The translations under genes were made by a program, and so were the position numbers. Shown piece by piece: positions 49,655 through 58,482 of a DNA stretch of 64,000 nt (position 1 is the first letter of the stretch; every line of letters starts with the position of its first letter). The notes below the pieces were generated by a model. The model was not told the origin of the DNA. It did not search any database and saw only the letters and a list, made by a program, of their open reading frames with translations. This DNA comes from Pseudomonas baetica (lineage in GTDB: Bacteria; Pseudomonadota; Gammaproteobacteria; Pseudomonadales; Pseudomonadaceae), in NCBI RefSeq assembly GCF_019733355.1, contig NZ_JAIHLQ010000003.1, forward strand, positions 62,001 through 126,000, written 5' to 3'.

Positions 49655-50110
49655 ATGCAAAAGCGTATCCCTTTACCCAACGGGACCACGATCTGGGTAA
49701 GCCAGGCCGTTGCACCTGGCACGCTTACACCGCCAGTTCCAAGCGACTCAAGCTGGATTGAGGTGCAGAAGGTAACGGCGCTGACCCATTCGGGCGGCGA
49801 CGAGAAGTTCTCGGTTTACTCACCACTCGGCAGCTACGAAGACGTTCGCACACCGTCTGGCCGCAACCTGATGGACGTTCAAATGAGCTTCCAGGATGCG
49901 CCGGGATCGGCATTCGCAACGGCAATTGAGCTGGGCAGGGATTCCAGGGCGGCGCTGGCATGGAAGTTCAAGCTCCCCGGCGGCCAGGTCAGCATCGTGT
50001 TTTCGGGCTACGCCAGCGGCTCCATGATCCCGGTCCTTGACCGAAACCAACTGATGGTCATCGCTATCACCATAGCCGTGATCGGCACGCCAAAACGCAT
50101 TACAGGCTGA
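49655..50110 (+). CDS. Tail tube protein, shorter copy
   Basis: 151 aa. N-terminus RIPLPNGTTIWVSQAV is related to that of the gene at 50940 (RIALPNGATMQLAASF), and both have a tube-like beta-rich body with 'EVQKVTALTHSGGDEKFSVY' matching 'EITKITGVSLTGGEQQFLTV'. One may be the major tube protein and the other a variant or decorated form. A terminator hairpin at 50127 and an unrelated insert follow. Confidence 0.75.
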   Translation: MQKRIPLPNGTTIWVSQAVAPGTLTPPVPSDSSWIEVQKVTALTHSGGDEKFSVYSPLGSYEDVRTPSGRNLMDVQMSFQDAPGSAFATAIELGRDSRAALAWKFKLPGGQVSIVFSGYASGSMIPVLDRNQLMVIAITIAVIGTPKRITG

Positions 50111-50119
50111 AAAGCCAAG

Positions 50120-50252
50120 CCCATCAAGCCCTGGCACTCGCCGGGGCTTTTTGTTTCTGCCGCAAGGCAAACCGAATCCCTCGCGGGATATTCATGCTGG
50201 CTAGGGCTGTACACCCGAAAGGGACGGGTACGCCTCCGTCCCTGCCTGCATG
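50120..50252 (+). ncRNA. C4-type antisense RNA candidate upstream of the KilA-N gene
   Basis: The 60 nt at 50193-50252 fold into a three-part closing stem (CATGC/GCATG, GGC/GCC, AGGG/CCCT) around a CCC-GAAA-GGG tetraloop hairpin and a GGACGG/CCGTCC hairpin. This matches my recollection of the C4 RNA class found upstream of phage antirepressors (P1/P7 c4). A segment upstream (ACTCGCC, 50136-50142) can pair with GGCGAGT beside the downstream ribosome site, the C4 mechanism. An Rfam search would settle it. Confidence 0.6.
50127..50155 (+). terminator. Terminator hairpin, possibly also part of a C4-type RNA
   Basis: 9-bp stem AGCCCTGGC / GCCGGGGCT (one G-U pair; 50127-50135, 50140-50148) followed by TTTTTG. 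Its loop and 3' arm contain ACTCGCC (50136-50142), complementary to GGCGAGT (50265-50271) next to the ribosome site of the KilA-N gene. Confidence 0.75.
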
Positions 50253-50283
50253 CCTCTATTAAATGGCGAGTCAGGAGTGCGCA

Positions 50284-50781
50284 ATGAACAATGTCATCCC
50301 TTTCAATTATCAAGGTCAAGCCGTTCGCTTTAACAGTGATGGCTGGATCAATGCGACCGACGTGGCCAAGCGCTACGGCAAGCGTCCCGTGGACTGGCTG
50401 AAACAAGATGAAACCCGGCAGTACCTCGCTGCGCTGGGCGAAGCTCTTAATTGTGGCCCTGAGTCACTTTTAGAAACCAAGCGCGGCCGCTACCAGAGCG
50501 GTACGTGGCTGCACCCTAAATTGGGTGTGGCGTTTGCTCGGTGGCTTGACATGAAATTTTCCGTTTGGTGCGACCTTCATATTGACGCGCTGCTCCACGG
50601 CGAGCTGAACGAAAAGCAGCAGCTCGATAAGGCTTGCAGAGAGCTGAGTGATTCGCAGAGTGGCGCAAGCATTGGCGGTCGCAAAATGGCCCTGCACCGA
50701 TGGCACAAATCCAGGCTGGAAGGCCAGGTAGCCCATTGGCGCGACCAGCTTCAGCTTACGCTTGGCCTCGACGCCGCTTGA
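50284..50781 (+). CDS. KilA-N domain protein, candidate antirepressor
   Basis: 165 aa. KilA-N core: VRFNSDGWINATDVAKRYGK, WLKQDETRQYLAAL, YQSGTWLHPKLGVAFARWLD, FSVWCDLHID. C-terminal helical tail. Inserted between the two tail tube genes with its own RNA leader and flanked by terminators, so it is a cargo unit. ATG at 50284 after CAGGAG. If the leader is a C4 RNA, this is an antirepressor normally silenced by it. Confidence 0.82.
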   Translation: MNNVIPFNYQGQAVRFNSDGWINATDVAKRYGKRPVDWLKQDETRQYLAALGEALNCGPESLLETKRGRYQSGTWLHPKLGVAFARWLDMKFSVWCDLHIDALLHGELNEKQQLDKACRELSDSQSGASIGGRKMALHRWHKSRLEGQVAHWRDQLQLTLGLDAA

Positions 50782-50888
50782 CGATCACGAACGCCTAAAG
50801 GGGGCGCTCAAAGTGATGCACCCTTTGGCAAGCTCCATATAACCGAATGACTGCCCCGGCCTGGTGCAGCCATCAAGAACACCAAAAC

Positions 50889-50913
50889 CCCAACAACCCG
50901 CCATGAGCGGGCT
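50889..50913 (+). terminator. Hairpin behind the KilA-N unit
   Basis: CCCGC / GCGGG stem with CATGA loop followed by CTTTCTCGTT; modest, in the 158-bp gap before the long tail tube gene. Confidence 0.5.
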
Positions 50914-50939
50914 TTCTCGTTACTAAGAGGTAATACCCC

Positions 50940-51599
50940 ATGGCTACTCGCATTGCGCTTCCGAACGGCGCGACTATGCAACTCGCAGCAAGCTTTTCTG
51001 CTGCCAAACTGATCACCGCCATCAGCAACGCCAGCCCTGCCGTGGCAAGCGCTACAGCGAACGGCTTGCTCGAGGGCGACATCGTCCTGTTGGAGTCGAG
51101 CTGGGGCAAGCTGAATGGTCGAGCCGTTCGCGTTTCCGATCCGGCCACCGACACGTTCTCGCTGGAAAACATCAGTACCGAGAACCTCGATTTCTACACC
51201 GCCGGCGGCGGCGCGGGCAACTTCCAGCTGGCGGCGACCTGGGTGGAAATCACCAAGATCACGGGTGTATCCCTGACCGGTGGCGAACAGCAGTTCCTGA
51301 CTGTTGGCTACTTGGCTGACGATGACGACCGCCAGTACCCGACCAACCGCAACCCGATGAGCATGGCGCTGACTGTTGAAGATCAGCCGACAGCCGCCTA
51401 TGTGCCAGTTGCTGAGGGCTACACCGACAACAAAACCCAGACCATCCTGCGTCTGAACCTGCCTAACGGCGACAAGATTCTGTACCCAGGCTTCTGCACC
51501 ATCACTGATACGCCGACTCTGGAGCGTAATGCCCTGATGACCCGCACAGTGAACTTCGCCCTGTCCGGTCGCCCGGTTCGCTACGTAAAAGCCGCGTAA
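50940..51599 (+). CDS. Tail tube protein, long copy
   Basis: 219 aa. Shares its N-terminus (IALPNGATMQLAASF) and the EITKITGVSLTGGEQQFLTV segment with the 151-aa tube protein at 49655, plus an insertion in the middle (LEGDIVLLESSWGKLNGRAV). Precedes the tail assembly chaperone, the normal position of the major tail protein. Confidence 0.8.
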   Translation: MATRIALPNGATMQLAASFSAAKLITAISNASPAVASATANGLLEGDIVLLESSWGKLNGRAVRVSDPATDTFSLENISTENLDFYTAGGGAGNFQLAATWVEITKITGVSLTGGEQQFLTVGYLADDDDRQYPTNRNPMSMALTVEDQPTAAYVPVAEGYTDNKTQTILRLNLPNGDKILYPGFCTITDTPTLERNALMTRTVNFALSGRPVRYVKAA

Positions 51600-51662
51600 C
51601 TCGCGGCTACACCCTCATCCATATCGAACAATTTTTCCTATTTCGCACCAGGAGCCTCACCC

Positions 51663-52043
51663 ATGGCCAAGATTTCCATTCAGCAGAACCCAACCTTTAA
51701 AGTCGACGTGGAGATCCCGCGCATTGGTGACAAGGCAGTAAAAGTCCCGTTCGTGTTCGCCTACCTCAACCGCGATGAGCTGGCGGAGTTCGCCGATGCC
51801 AGTCTTCGCAATGGCAAGGAGTTGCGCGGCCTGATCGAAAAGGAAGGAACGATCCGCGAACTGTCGAGCGTGTCCGAAGACTTCCAGGTTGGCCAGCTAC
51901 AGCAGATCGTGAAGGGCTGGGGTTTCGACGACGAACTGAACGAAGAAAACATTCGCGCCCTGGTTCGCAGCTATGCCGCCGTGCCTGATGCCATCGTCAT
52001 GGCCTACCAAGAGTCGTACAACCAGGCTCGCAAGGGAAACTAA
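51663..52043 (+). CDS. Tail assembly chaperone, zero-frame product
   Basis: 126 aa. MAKISIQQNPTFKVDVEIPR ... VPFVFAYLNRDELAEFADAS. Ends AAG GGA AAC TAA: the heptamer GGGAAAC at 52034-52040 is a canonical X-XXY-YYZ slippery site immediately before the stop. Together with the -1 frame it makes the lambda gpG/gpGT-type pair needed for tail-tube assembly on the tape measure. Confidence 0.85.
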   Translation: MAKISIQQNPTFKVDVEIPRIGDKAVKVPFVFAYLNRDELAEFADASLRNGKELRGLIEKEGTIRELSSVSEDFQVGQLQQIVKGWGFDDELNEENIRALVRSYAAVPDAIVMAYQESYNQARKGN

Positions 52044-52354
52044 TCGAGGTCGTCCGGGCGGTCTACACCCCATCCGCCACGGCCGAGCAGGCCGCGCTGT
52101 TTGGAATGAGCCTGGACGACCTGGAGGAAGAGGTGGAGCTGTGGGCCGTCAACGCCGAAGCCTTCAGCGTGTTCAACTCCATGAGCACGCAGTGGCGAGC
52201 GGGGATGAGCGGTGCGACCGGCCTGGACTACACTTCCCTGCCGATAGTGATGGACCTAGAGGGTGTCGACGCTGACGACCGCAAGCAGGTTTTCCGCGAC
52301 GTGCGGACCATGGAGCAGGAAGCGCTGAAGACGATGGCGGATAATCAGGAATAG
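52040..52354 (+). CDS. Tail assembly chaperone, -1 frame extension
   Basis: After slippage translation continues LIEVVRAVYTPSATAEQAAL and on to MADNQE, 104 codons without a stop, giving a fusion of about 230 aa. The extension has no independent ribosome site; an ATG at 52106 is internal. Reading frame, position and slippery site agree with programmed -1 frameshifting. Confidence 0.8.
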   Translation, partial: LIEVVRAVYTPSATAEQAALFGMSLDDLEEEVELWAVNAEAFSVFNSMSTQWRAGMSGATGLDYTSLPIVMDLEGVDADDRKQVFRDVRTMEQEALKTMADNQE

Positions 52355-52359
52355 GGATA

Positions 52360-52389
52360 TTTGGGCGACCGCCATGGATGGTGGTAGAT
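52360..52389 (+). promoter_or_regulatory. Candidate promoter of the lipoprotein cargo gene
   Basis: TTGGGC, 18-bp spacer, TAGATT in the short gap behind the chaperone extension. Weak -35; proposed because the gene has its own strong terminator and does not belong to the tail set. Confidence 0.35.
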
Positions 52390-52418
52390 TGCGAAGCTCT
52401 TAAAAGGGAGTGATGCGG

Positions 52419-52730
52419 ATGAAAAGTGCATGGTGCTTCATGGCCCTGGCAGTGCTGTCAGGCTGTGGAAACAGCGATATCAACAAGGCCCGCGACGAAC
52501 TGAGAAAAACGCTAAATGACGGCGACTCCGCAAAATTTCAAAATGAACGCGTGCTTTACATGCCGCCATCTAGAGAAAAAGTCGTTTGCGGAGAGTTCAA
52601 TGCAAAAAACCTGATGGGCGCTTATACCGGCTTTCATCCCTATGTTGTCCAAAGTATTGACCTAAGCCCGTCCGCCAAATATCAGGATGAGAGCTATGTA
52701 AATGTTACATGCAGTCTCGCAAAACCCTGA
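52419..52730 (+). CDS. Lipoprotein cargo gene inside the tail operon
   Basis: 103 aa from MKSAWCFMALAVLSGCGNSD; lipobox LSGC with Cys16, then a 90-residue mature domain with two cysteines. GGGAG precedes the ATG at 52419 (two upstream Met/GTG codons are less well placed). Followed by a perfect terminator. The position between chaperone and tape measure and the separate signals mark it as a moron, perhaps a superinfection-exclusion lipoprotein. Confidence 0.72.
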   Translation: MKSAWCFMALAVLSGCGNSDINKARDELRKTLNDGDSAKFQNERVLYMPPSREKVVCGEFNAKNLMGAYTGFHPYVVQSIDLSPSAKYQDESYVNVTCSLAKP

Positions 52731-52747
52731 CCCAGATTAATTAAAAG

Positions 52748-52769
52748 ACCCGCTTCGGCGGGTTTTTTT
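52748..52769 (+). terminator. Intrinsic terminator behind the lipoprotein gene
   Basis: Stem ACCCGC / GCGGGT with UUCG tetraloop (52748-52753, 52758-52763) and seven T. Very strong; late transcripts must be antiterminated to reach the tape measure gene. Confidence 0.92.
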
Positions 52770-52785
52770 ATGCCCGGAGAAAAGC

Positions 52786-55700
52786 ATGACAACCATTGCC
52801 GAGCTTGGTTTAGCAGTAAATTCTGAGTCGGCAGTTCAGGCGGCTGATAACCTCGACGGGATGGTTGAGGCTGGCGCGCGCGCCGAGCAGGCCATCAACA
52901 AGGTTGCCGAAACGTCTGAGCAGGCGAAATCCAGACTGCTTGCTTTGGGCAAGGCCGCGCTGGAGTCGAGCACCTATCAAGAGACGCTGAATCGAGCCTA
53001 CGAGGCCACGGCTGGCGCCTCTGCTGCTGCTGCACGCGAACAACTTAATCAGTCGGCAGCGTTGCGCCAGAGCGCCAAAGCCGCCTCTGAAAGCAGTGCC
53101 GCGCAGGAGAAGGTTGTCGCATCAGAGAAAAAGGCCACAGCAGCAATAGCGGAGCAACGGACCCAGCTTGAACAGCTCCTGGCAAAAATTGACCCGACCA
53201 CCGCTGCATTGGCGAGGCTGGGCGATCAGCAGCGCCAGCTGGAGAAGTTCAAGGCGGCGGGGATTATCGACCCCGCAACCTTTGCTGAGTACAAAACCAA
53301 GCTTCAGCAAACCGAATCAGCACTGGCAAATTTTGGTACAGGACTCAACCGGACAGGTGTGTCGGCTAAACAGACTGAAGCGGCACTTCGTCAGCTTCCA
53401 GCCCAATTCACTGATATTTTCACCAGCCTTGCTGGGGGGCAGAATCCGTTGCTGGTGCTCATCCAGCAGGGTGGGCAAATCAAGGACTCGTTCGGCGGTA
53501 TCGGGAACACTATCGATGTGCTTGGCGGCAAGGTAAAAGGCTTCTTTTCCTCGATCATTGGTAGCAGTAATGGCATTGCGGGCGCCGGCGCCGCCCTTGG
53601 CGAGCTTGCGTCCCAGCAAAATGCAGTAGCCGAAGGGTCGGAAGCGGCGGCGGACGGTCTTGAAGGAATGGCCGAGGGCGCGAACACAGCGGCTGACGCA
53701 TCAAAAAATGCGAAAGAGGCTGCTAGCGCACTAGGGTTGACTGGCGGACCAGTATCAGCAGGACTGGGGCTGATTATTGGCGCCGCCGCGGCAGCAGCAG
53801 CAGCAATCGGACTGCTCATCTACGGCTACAACAAGGGCAGCCAGGAGGCCGACGAGTACAAGAAGGCGTTGATCCTCACTGGCAATGCCGCTGGCACATC
53901 CGCCGACCAACTGTCCGATCTGGCGCAGCAGGTGAGCGCCACCAATGGCACGACTGGGCAGGCTGCTGAAATTCTCGCTGGGCTGGCTAGCAGCGGGAAG
54001 ATTGCCAGCGAAAGCTTTGAGCAGATCGCAAATGCCGCCATAGCGATGGAAGATGCCACCGGCAAGTCGGTAGATGCAACCATTGCCGAGTTCGTAAAAA
54101 TTGCCAAGGACCCGGTCGCGGCGGCAAAAGAACTGAACGACCAGTACCACTTCCTGACTGCATCGGTCTACTCACAGATCGCCGCACTGAAGGAGCAGGG
54201 CGATACGGTCGGTGCTGCCGATCTATTGACCAAGACCTATGCCGATACCGTTCAGAGCCGATCCAAGCAAGTTACCGAGAATCTCGGCCTGTGGGAAAAA
54301 GCATGGAACGGCGTCAAGAATGCGGCCGCTGACGCAGTAGATGGCCTCAAGAATGTAGGTCGTGAACAGAGCTACGCAGATCAGATCGAAGAACTAAGGA
54401 AAAAGCTTACCGGCTCTGCTGCCTACGACGTTGGTGGTTTGCGCATGAACGCAGGCGCTGTCAGCCCGAAGGAGCGGGCTGATATCCAAGGGCAAATCAA
54501 CTTCCTTGAGTTGCAGCGCGACGCGGATCTAGCGCGCACCAAGTATCTTGCTGAACAAGACAAGTCTCAGAAATACGCAATAGCCGGCATTGATCTGCTC
54601 AACCGCGAAAGCGAGGCGGCAGCCACAAGCGTCGACAAGCTGAATAAGCGAATCGCTGAGCTTGATAAAGCCCGCACCAAGAACATCGATAATAACTCTT
54701 GGTCTGCAGGCGATCAGGCTAAGTACGAGAAGGCTTTGGCAGCGCTGAAAAAGCAGATCGCCGACGACCAGAAAAAGACCAATAAAACGGCCGCATCTGC
54801 CGTAGACCTCACCTCCTTCAACGACGCCGACAACAAGCTCAAGGCGCTGACTGCCAGCTACCAGAACTCCCTCCGTATTCTGGATGCCTCGCAGAAGGCT
54901 GGACTGATCAGTTCTCAGCAGTATGCCGAGCAGAAGTCGGCATTGATCGGCAAGGAGAAGACTGAGATCGAGGCCGCTTATAACGGCCAGATCACGGCGC
55001 TTGAAGCTGTGCGCGACAAGTCCAGCACCACCAGCGCCCAGCGCATTCAGATTGACCAGAAGATAGCCGACTCCAGGTCGAAGATGGTCGATGCCCTGAA
55101 GAAGCTGGATGCTGATCAGGAGGTGCTATCCATTGAGATGCGGGGCCGAATTGAAAAGGACGAGGCGGCCATCAAGGCGTTCGCTCAGACCGTGCAGGAT
55201 AGTCTCAATCTTGCCCAGCAAGAGCTGGACAACCAACTTGCCGGGTTTGGGCTGAGCGACAGAGACCGCGCGCGACTCAAAGAAGACTTGAAAATCCGCC
55301 AGGATTATCAAAAGCAAATGGAGCGGCTGACTCGAGATTACGGAAATATCGTTAATCCAACGAGCGGCGATAAGGATAAGTACAGTCGGGAGACGCAGAT
55401 TCTTGAGGACACCCTAAATGAGCGGCTGTCCAAGCAAGAGAAGTTCTACAGGGACGAAGAGCAGCTTCGGGGCGACTGGTCGAATGGCGTGTCTCGCGCC
55501 TGGAGGAACTACGTCGATGAGGCCAGCGATGCCGCTGGAATGACTGAGTCTGCGTTCTCTGATGCCTTCACCGGCATCGAAGACGTATTTGTCGATTTCA
55601 TCACCACCGGCAAGGCCTCTTTCAAGGACTTCGCCAACTCGGTGATTGCCGATCTGGCCCGCATTGTCGTGAAGCAGCAGGTGATCGCACCGCTTCTGAA

Positions 55701-58482
55701 CGCGGTTTTCGGAGGTGGTGGCGGTGGCAATGGCGCGACCAGCTTCGGAAGCGCTGTCGGGTCGCTCATTGGAGGCGGAAACGCCTCCGACTCCAACGGC
55801 TGGGGCGGCATGGTTGGCCTGGGCAAAAACCTGTACTCGGCCTGGAGTGCCGTGACGGGTGTTGGTTCGTCCATCGCTTCCGGTTATGCGTCCGGCGGCA
55901 TCGGCGGTGCGATTTCTGGTGGTGCCGGCTACTACGGCAACATGCTGTCCGGTATCGCTTCGACGTTAAGTAGTGGCTTTACCAGCTTGGTCGGCGGCAA
56001 TATCGCCATCACTGGCGCAACAGCCGCAGGAACTGCTGCGACCACCGCAGCGCTGACCGGCGTTACTGCCGAAGTTGCAGCAAGTACAGCCGCGACGGTA
56101 GGTGCCGAAGGAATCACCGCTGCCATGTTAAGTGGAGCGGTGGCAGAGGGCGCTGCATCGGTGGGTACGAGCATCGGTGTGGCTGGCGCAACCACGGCGG
56201 CGGCGACGTCCGGCATGGCTGCCAGTGTCTCCGCGGCACTCAGCAGTGCAGCCGCCATGTGGCCGCTCGCGATCGTCATGGGCATGTATCAATCCGGCAA
56301 GCTGTATGACGCCGGTGTACGTCCCGACGCGGGCGAAATGCTGGATAGCGGAGGGCACACCGCCTTCGGCAAGGCCACCATGGCACCGCTGGCGATTCAG
56401 TCGGGAATCATGGAGATGACCGACAAAATCAACAGCAAGCTAGTAGGCGGAAAGCTGGCCGCGATCATCAGCGGCTCGACATTGCACCAAGCGGTATGGG
56501 GTGCGGTGGGCAAGAAGCTGTTCGGTGGCGCGTGGGAAACCAAGGACGGTGGTATCTCGCTCGGTGTTGATGATGGCGAATTCGACGCTCAGCAATACAT
56601 CTACCAGAAGAAGAAAGGAGGCTTGTTCTCCAGCAGCAAAAAGCGCACGCGTTATAGCGAGCTCGACGCAGAGACTGAAAGCGCGCTCGGCGCCGCCTAT
56701 AACGACAAGCTGCTCAATTCCATGGGGCTGTTTTCGGCACTCGGCGTTCAGCTCAGCGAGTCGGTATTCGATGGGCTGAACGTGGCGGCGACCAAGATCA
56801 GCACCCAGGGCAAGACGCCTGAAGCGATCCAGGAGGAGCTGGACAAGTGGTTTTCTGGCTTGGGTGACTCGGCCGTTTCGGCGATCAATGCAGCGACCAA
56901 CTCCGGCCTGGAGAATTACAACTTCGAGACGCTGACCACGTTCGTCAACGACCTGTACAGCGTCAACGACTCATTCGACATGCTGGGTCTGAAGCTGTAC
57001 GACGTGTCGGTCAGCACGGGATTCATGGCGGAGCAATTGATTTCCATGGCGGGCGGGCTGGAAGCCCTGAAAGCCGGAGAAAGTTCCTTTTTCGAGAATT
57101 TCTACACGGACACGGAAAAGGCCGACTACGCGCTGTCGACAGTGAACAAGCAGTTCGAAGCGATGGGCGTGAAGCTGCCGGGTACACGTGATGCGTATCG
57201 GGACATGGTCGAAGCGCTGGATCGGACAACCGAGTCGGGTCGGCAGATGTACGTCACGCTTACCAGCCTGTCCGGAAATGCGGCTCAAGCCTATTCGATC
57301 CTCGAGCAGCGCGCGGACGCTGCCGCAGCAGCCGTGCAAGCGATGTCCGAGCAACTGATCGGTGTAGCGGGCAACGCTCAAAGCGCCCTGCAGCGTGCAA
57401 TCTCTGCCCAACAGAAGGCGACGACCGAGGCTTATAACGCGCGTGTCACCTCACTCAATGACATGGTCAGCACCGCGACAGAAAGCGTCAGCGGCCTGAC
57501 TTCGGTCGGCAACGATCTGGGTGCAGCACTCAAGGCTCTGCGCGGCGACTCGGATGACGCCGTGAAGATGCTGCGCGCCCAGGCACAAGCCACGCTGCAA
57601 AGCGCGCTGGCCACGGCACGTTCCGGTGGTTCGCTGTCGGGCTTCACGGGTTTGAGCGATGCGCTGGATACGGTCAGCAACAACAACACCGACCTGTACG
57701 GCTCCATGGAGGATTTCGCGCGGGATCAAGGTCGCACGGCCAACGTTGTTGCCGAGCTGAACGGCATCAATGGCAAGCAGCTCACCACTGCAGAGAAGTC
57801 GCTGAAGGGATTGGAGACGCAAATCGAGCTGGCCAAGGCGGCGTATGACGCTCAGATGGCTCAGTTCGATTCGCAGTTGGCATTCGCCCAGGCGCAGATG
57901 GATGCGCTCAACGGCGTCGACAACTCGGTGATGGGTGTTACGGCGGCCATCAATGCGATGAACCTCGCGGTCGTGGCTGCGTTGGCGGGCATCACCGGTA
58001 AAGCCTCCGATGGAACCTCAACCAACAACGGCACGCTGATCGATTCGGTGTACCAGTCGCTGCTGGGGCGGGAGGCCGATGCAGCTGGCAAGGATTACTG
58101 GCAGGGGCAGCTCGCGAGCGGCGCAATCACCTATGACCAGTTGGCCCAGGCCATTGCTAACGCGGCCAAGGAAAAGGGCCAGGCAATCAAGGTGCCCGGC
58201 TATGCCAGCGGTGGTGACTTCGGTGGCGGTTTGCGCCTGGTGGGCGAGAACGGTCCGGAACTGGAGGTCACAGGCCCGAGCCGCATTTTCAATGCCAACC
58301 AGACGGCGTCAATGCTGCGGGGTGGCGGAGATAACGCTGCGCTCTTGTCCGAACTCAAGCAGATGCGTGAGGAAAACAAATCGCAGCGGTTCCAGATCGC
58401 CAAGACCAATCAGCAAGTCGCCTCGCTGCTTCAGAAGTGGGATACCGAAGGTGCGCCAAAAGAAAGGGACTACGCCATATGA
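52786..58482 (+). CDS. Tape measure protein
   Basis: 1898 aa. N-terminal coiled-coil/lambda-H-like region, hydrophobic Ala/Gly stretches about 325-350 and 970-1170 (GLILIGAAAAAAAAIGLLIY kind), long helical parts, and near the C-terminus a DUF4214-like segment (SVYQSLLGREADAAGKDYWQ). Sets tail length and later helps DNA enter the cell. Directly behind the cargo lipoprotein; ATG at 52786 after GGAG. Confidence 0.93.
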   Translation: MTTIAELGLAVNSESAVQAADNLDGMVEAGARAEQAINKVAETSEQAKSRLLALGKAALESSTYQETLNRAYEATAGASAAAAREQLNQSAALRQSAKAASESSAAQEKVVASEKKATAAIAEQRTQLEQLLAKIDPTTAALARLGDQQRQLEKFKAAGIIDPATFAEYKTKLQQTESALANFGTGLNRTGVSAKQTEAALRQLPAQFTDIFTSLAGGQNPLLVLIQQGGQIKDSFGGIGNTIDVLGGKVKGFFSSIIGSSNGIAGAGAALGELASQQNAVAEGSEAAADGLEGMAEGANTAADASKNAKEAASALGLTGGPVSAGLGLIIGAAAAAAAAIGLLIYGYNKGSQEADEYKKALILTGNAAGTSADQLSDLAQQVSATNGTTGQAAEILAGLASSGKIASESFEQIANAAIAMEDATGKSVDATIAEFVKIAKDPVAAAKELNDQYHFLTASVYSQIAALKEQGDTVGAADLLTKTYADTVQSRSKQVTENLGLWEKAWNGVKNAAADAVDGLKNVGREQSYADQIEELRKKLTGSAAYDVGGLRMNAGAVSPKERADIQGQINFLELQRDADLARTKYLAEQDKSQKYAIAGIDLLNRESEAAATSVDKLNKRIAELDKARTKNIDNNSWSAGDQAKYEKALAALKKQIADDQKKTNKTAASAVDLTSFNDADNKLKALTASYQNSLRILDASQKAGLISSQQYAEQKSALIGKEKTEIEAAYNGQITALEAVRDKSSTTSAQRIQIDQKIADSRSKMVDALKKLDADQEVLSIEMRGRIEKDEAAIKAFAQTVQDSLNLAQQELDNQLAGFGLSDRDRARLKEDLKIRQDYQKQMERLTRDYGNIVNPTSGDKDKYSRETQILEDTLNERLSKQEKFYRDEEQLRGDWSNGVSRAWRNYVDEASDAAGMTESAFSDAFTGIEDVFVDFITTGKASFKDFANSVIADLARIVVKQQVIAPLLNAVFGGGGGGNGATSFGSAVGSLIGGGNASDSNGWGGMVGLGKNLYSAWSAVTGVGSSIASGYASGGIGGAISGGAGYYGNMLSGIASTLSSGFTSLVGGNIAITGATAAGTAATTAALTGVTAEVAASTAATVGAEGITAAMLSGAVAEGAASVGTSIGVAGATTAAATSGMAASVSAALSSAAAMWPLAIVMGMYQSGKLYDAGVRPDAGEMLDSGGHTAFGKATMAPLAIQSGIMEMTDKINSKLVGGKLAAIISGSTLHQAVWGAVGKKLFGGAWETKDGGISLGVDDGEFDAQQYIYQKKKGGLFSSSKKRTRYSELDAETESALGAAYNDKLLNSMGLFSALGVQLSESVFDGLNVAATKISTQGKTPEAIQEELDKWFSGLGDSAVSAINAATNSGLENYNFETLTTFVNDLYSVNDSFDMLGLKLYDVSVSTGFMAEQLISMAGGLEALKAGESSFFENFYTDTEKADYALSTVNKQFEAMGVKLPGTRDAYRDMVEALDRTTESGRQMYVTLTSLSGNAAQAYSILEQRADAAAAAVQAMSEQLIGVAGNAQSALQRAISAQQKATTEAYNARVTSLNDMVSTATESVSGLTSVGNDLGAALKALRGDSDDAVKMLRAQAQATLQSALATARSGGSLSGFTGLSDALDTVSNNNTDLYGSMEDFARDQGRTANVVAELNGINGKQLTTAEKSLKGLETQIELAKAAYDAQMAQFDSQLAFAQAQMDALNGVDNSVMGVTAAINAMNLAVVAALAGITGKASDGTSTNNGTLIDSVYQSLLGREADAAGKDYWQGQLASGAITYDQLAQAIANAAKEKGQAIKVPGYASGGDFGGGLRLVGENGPELEVTGPSRIFNANQTASMLRGGGDNAALLSELKQMREENKSQRFQIAKTNQQVASLLQKWDTEGAPKERDYAI

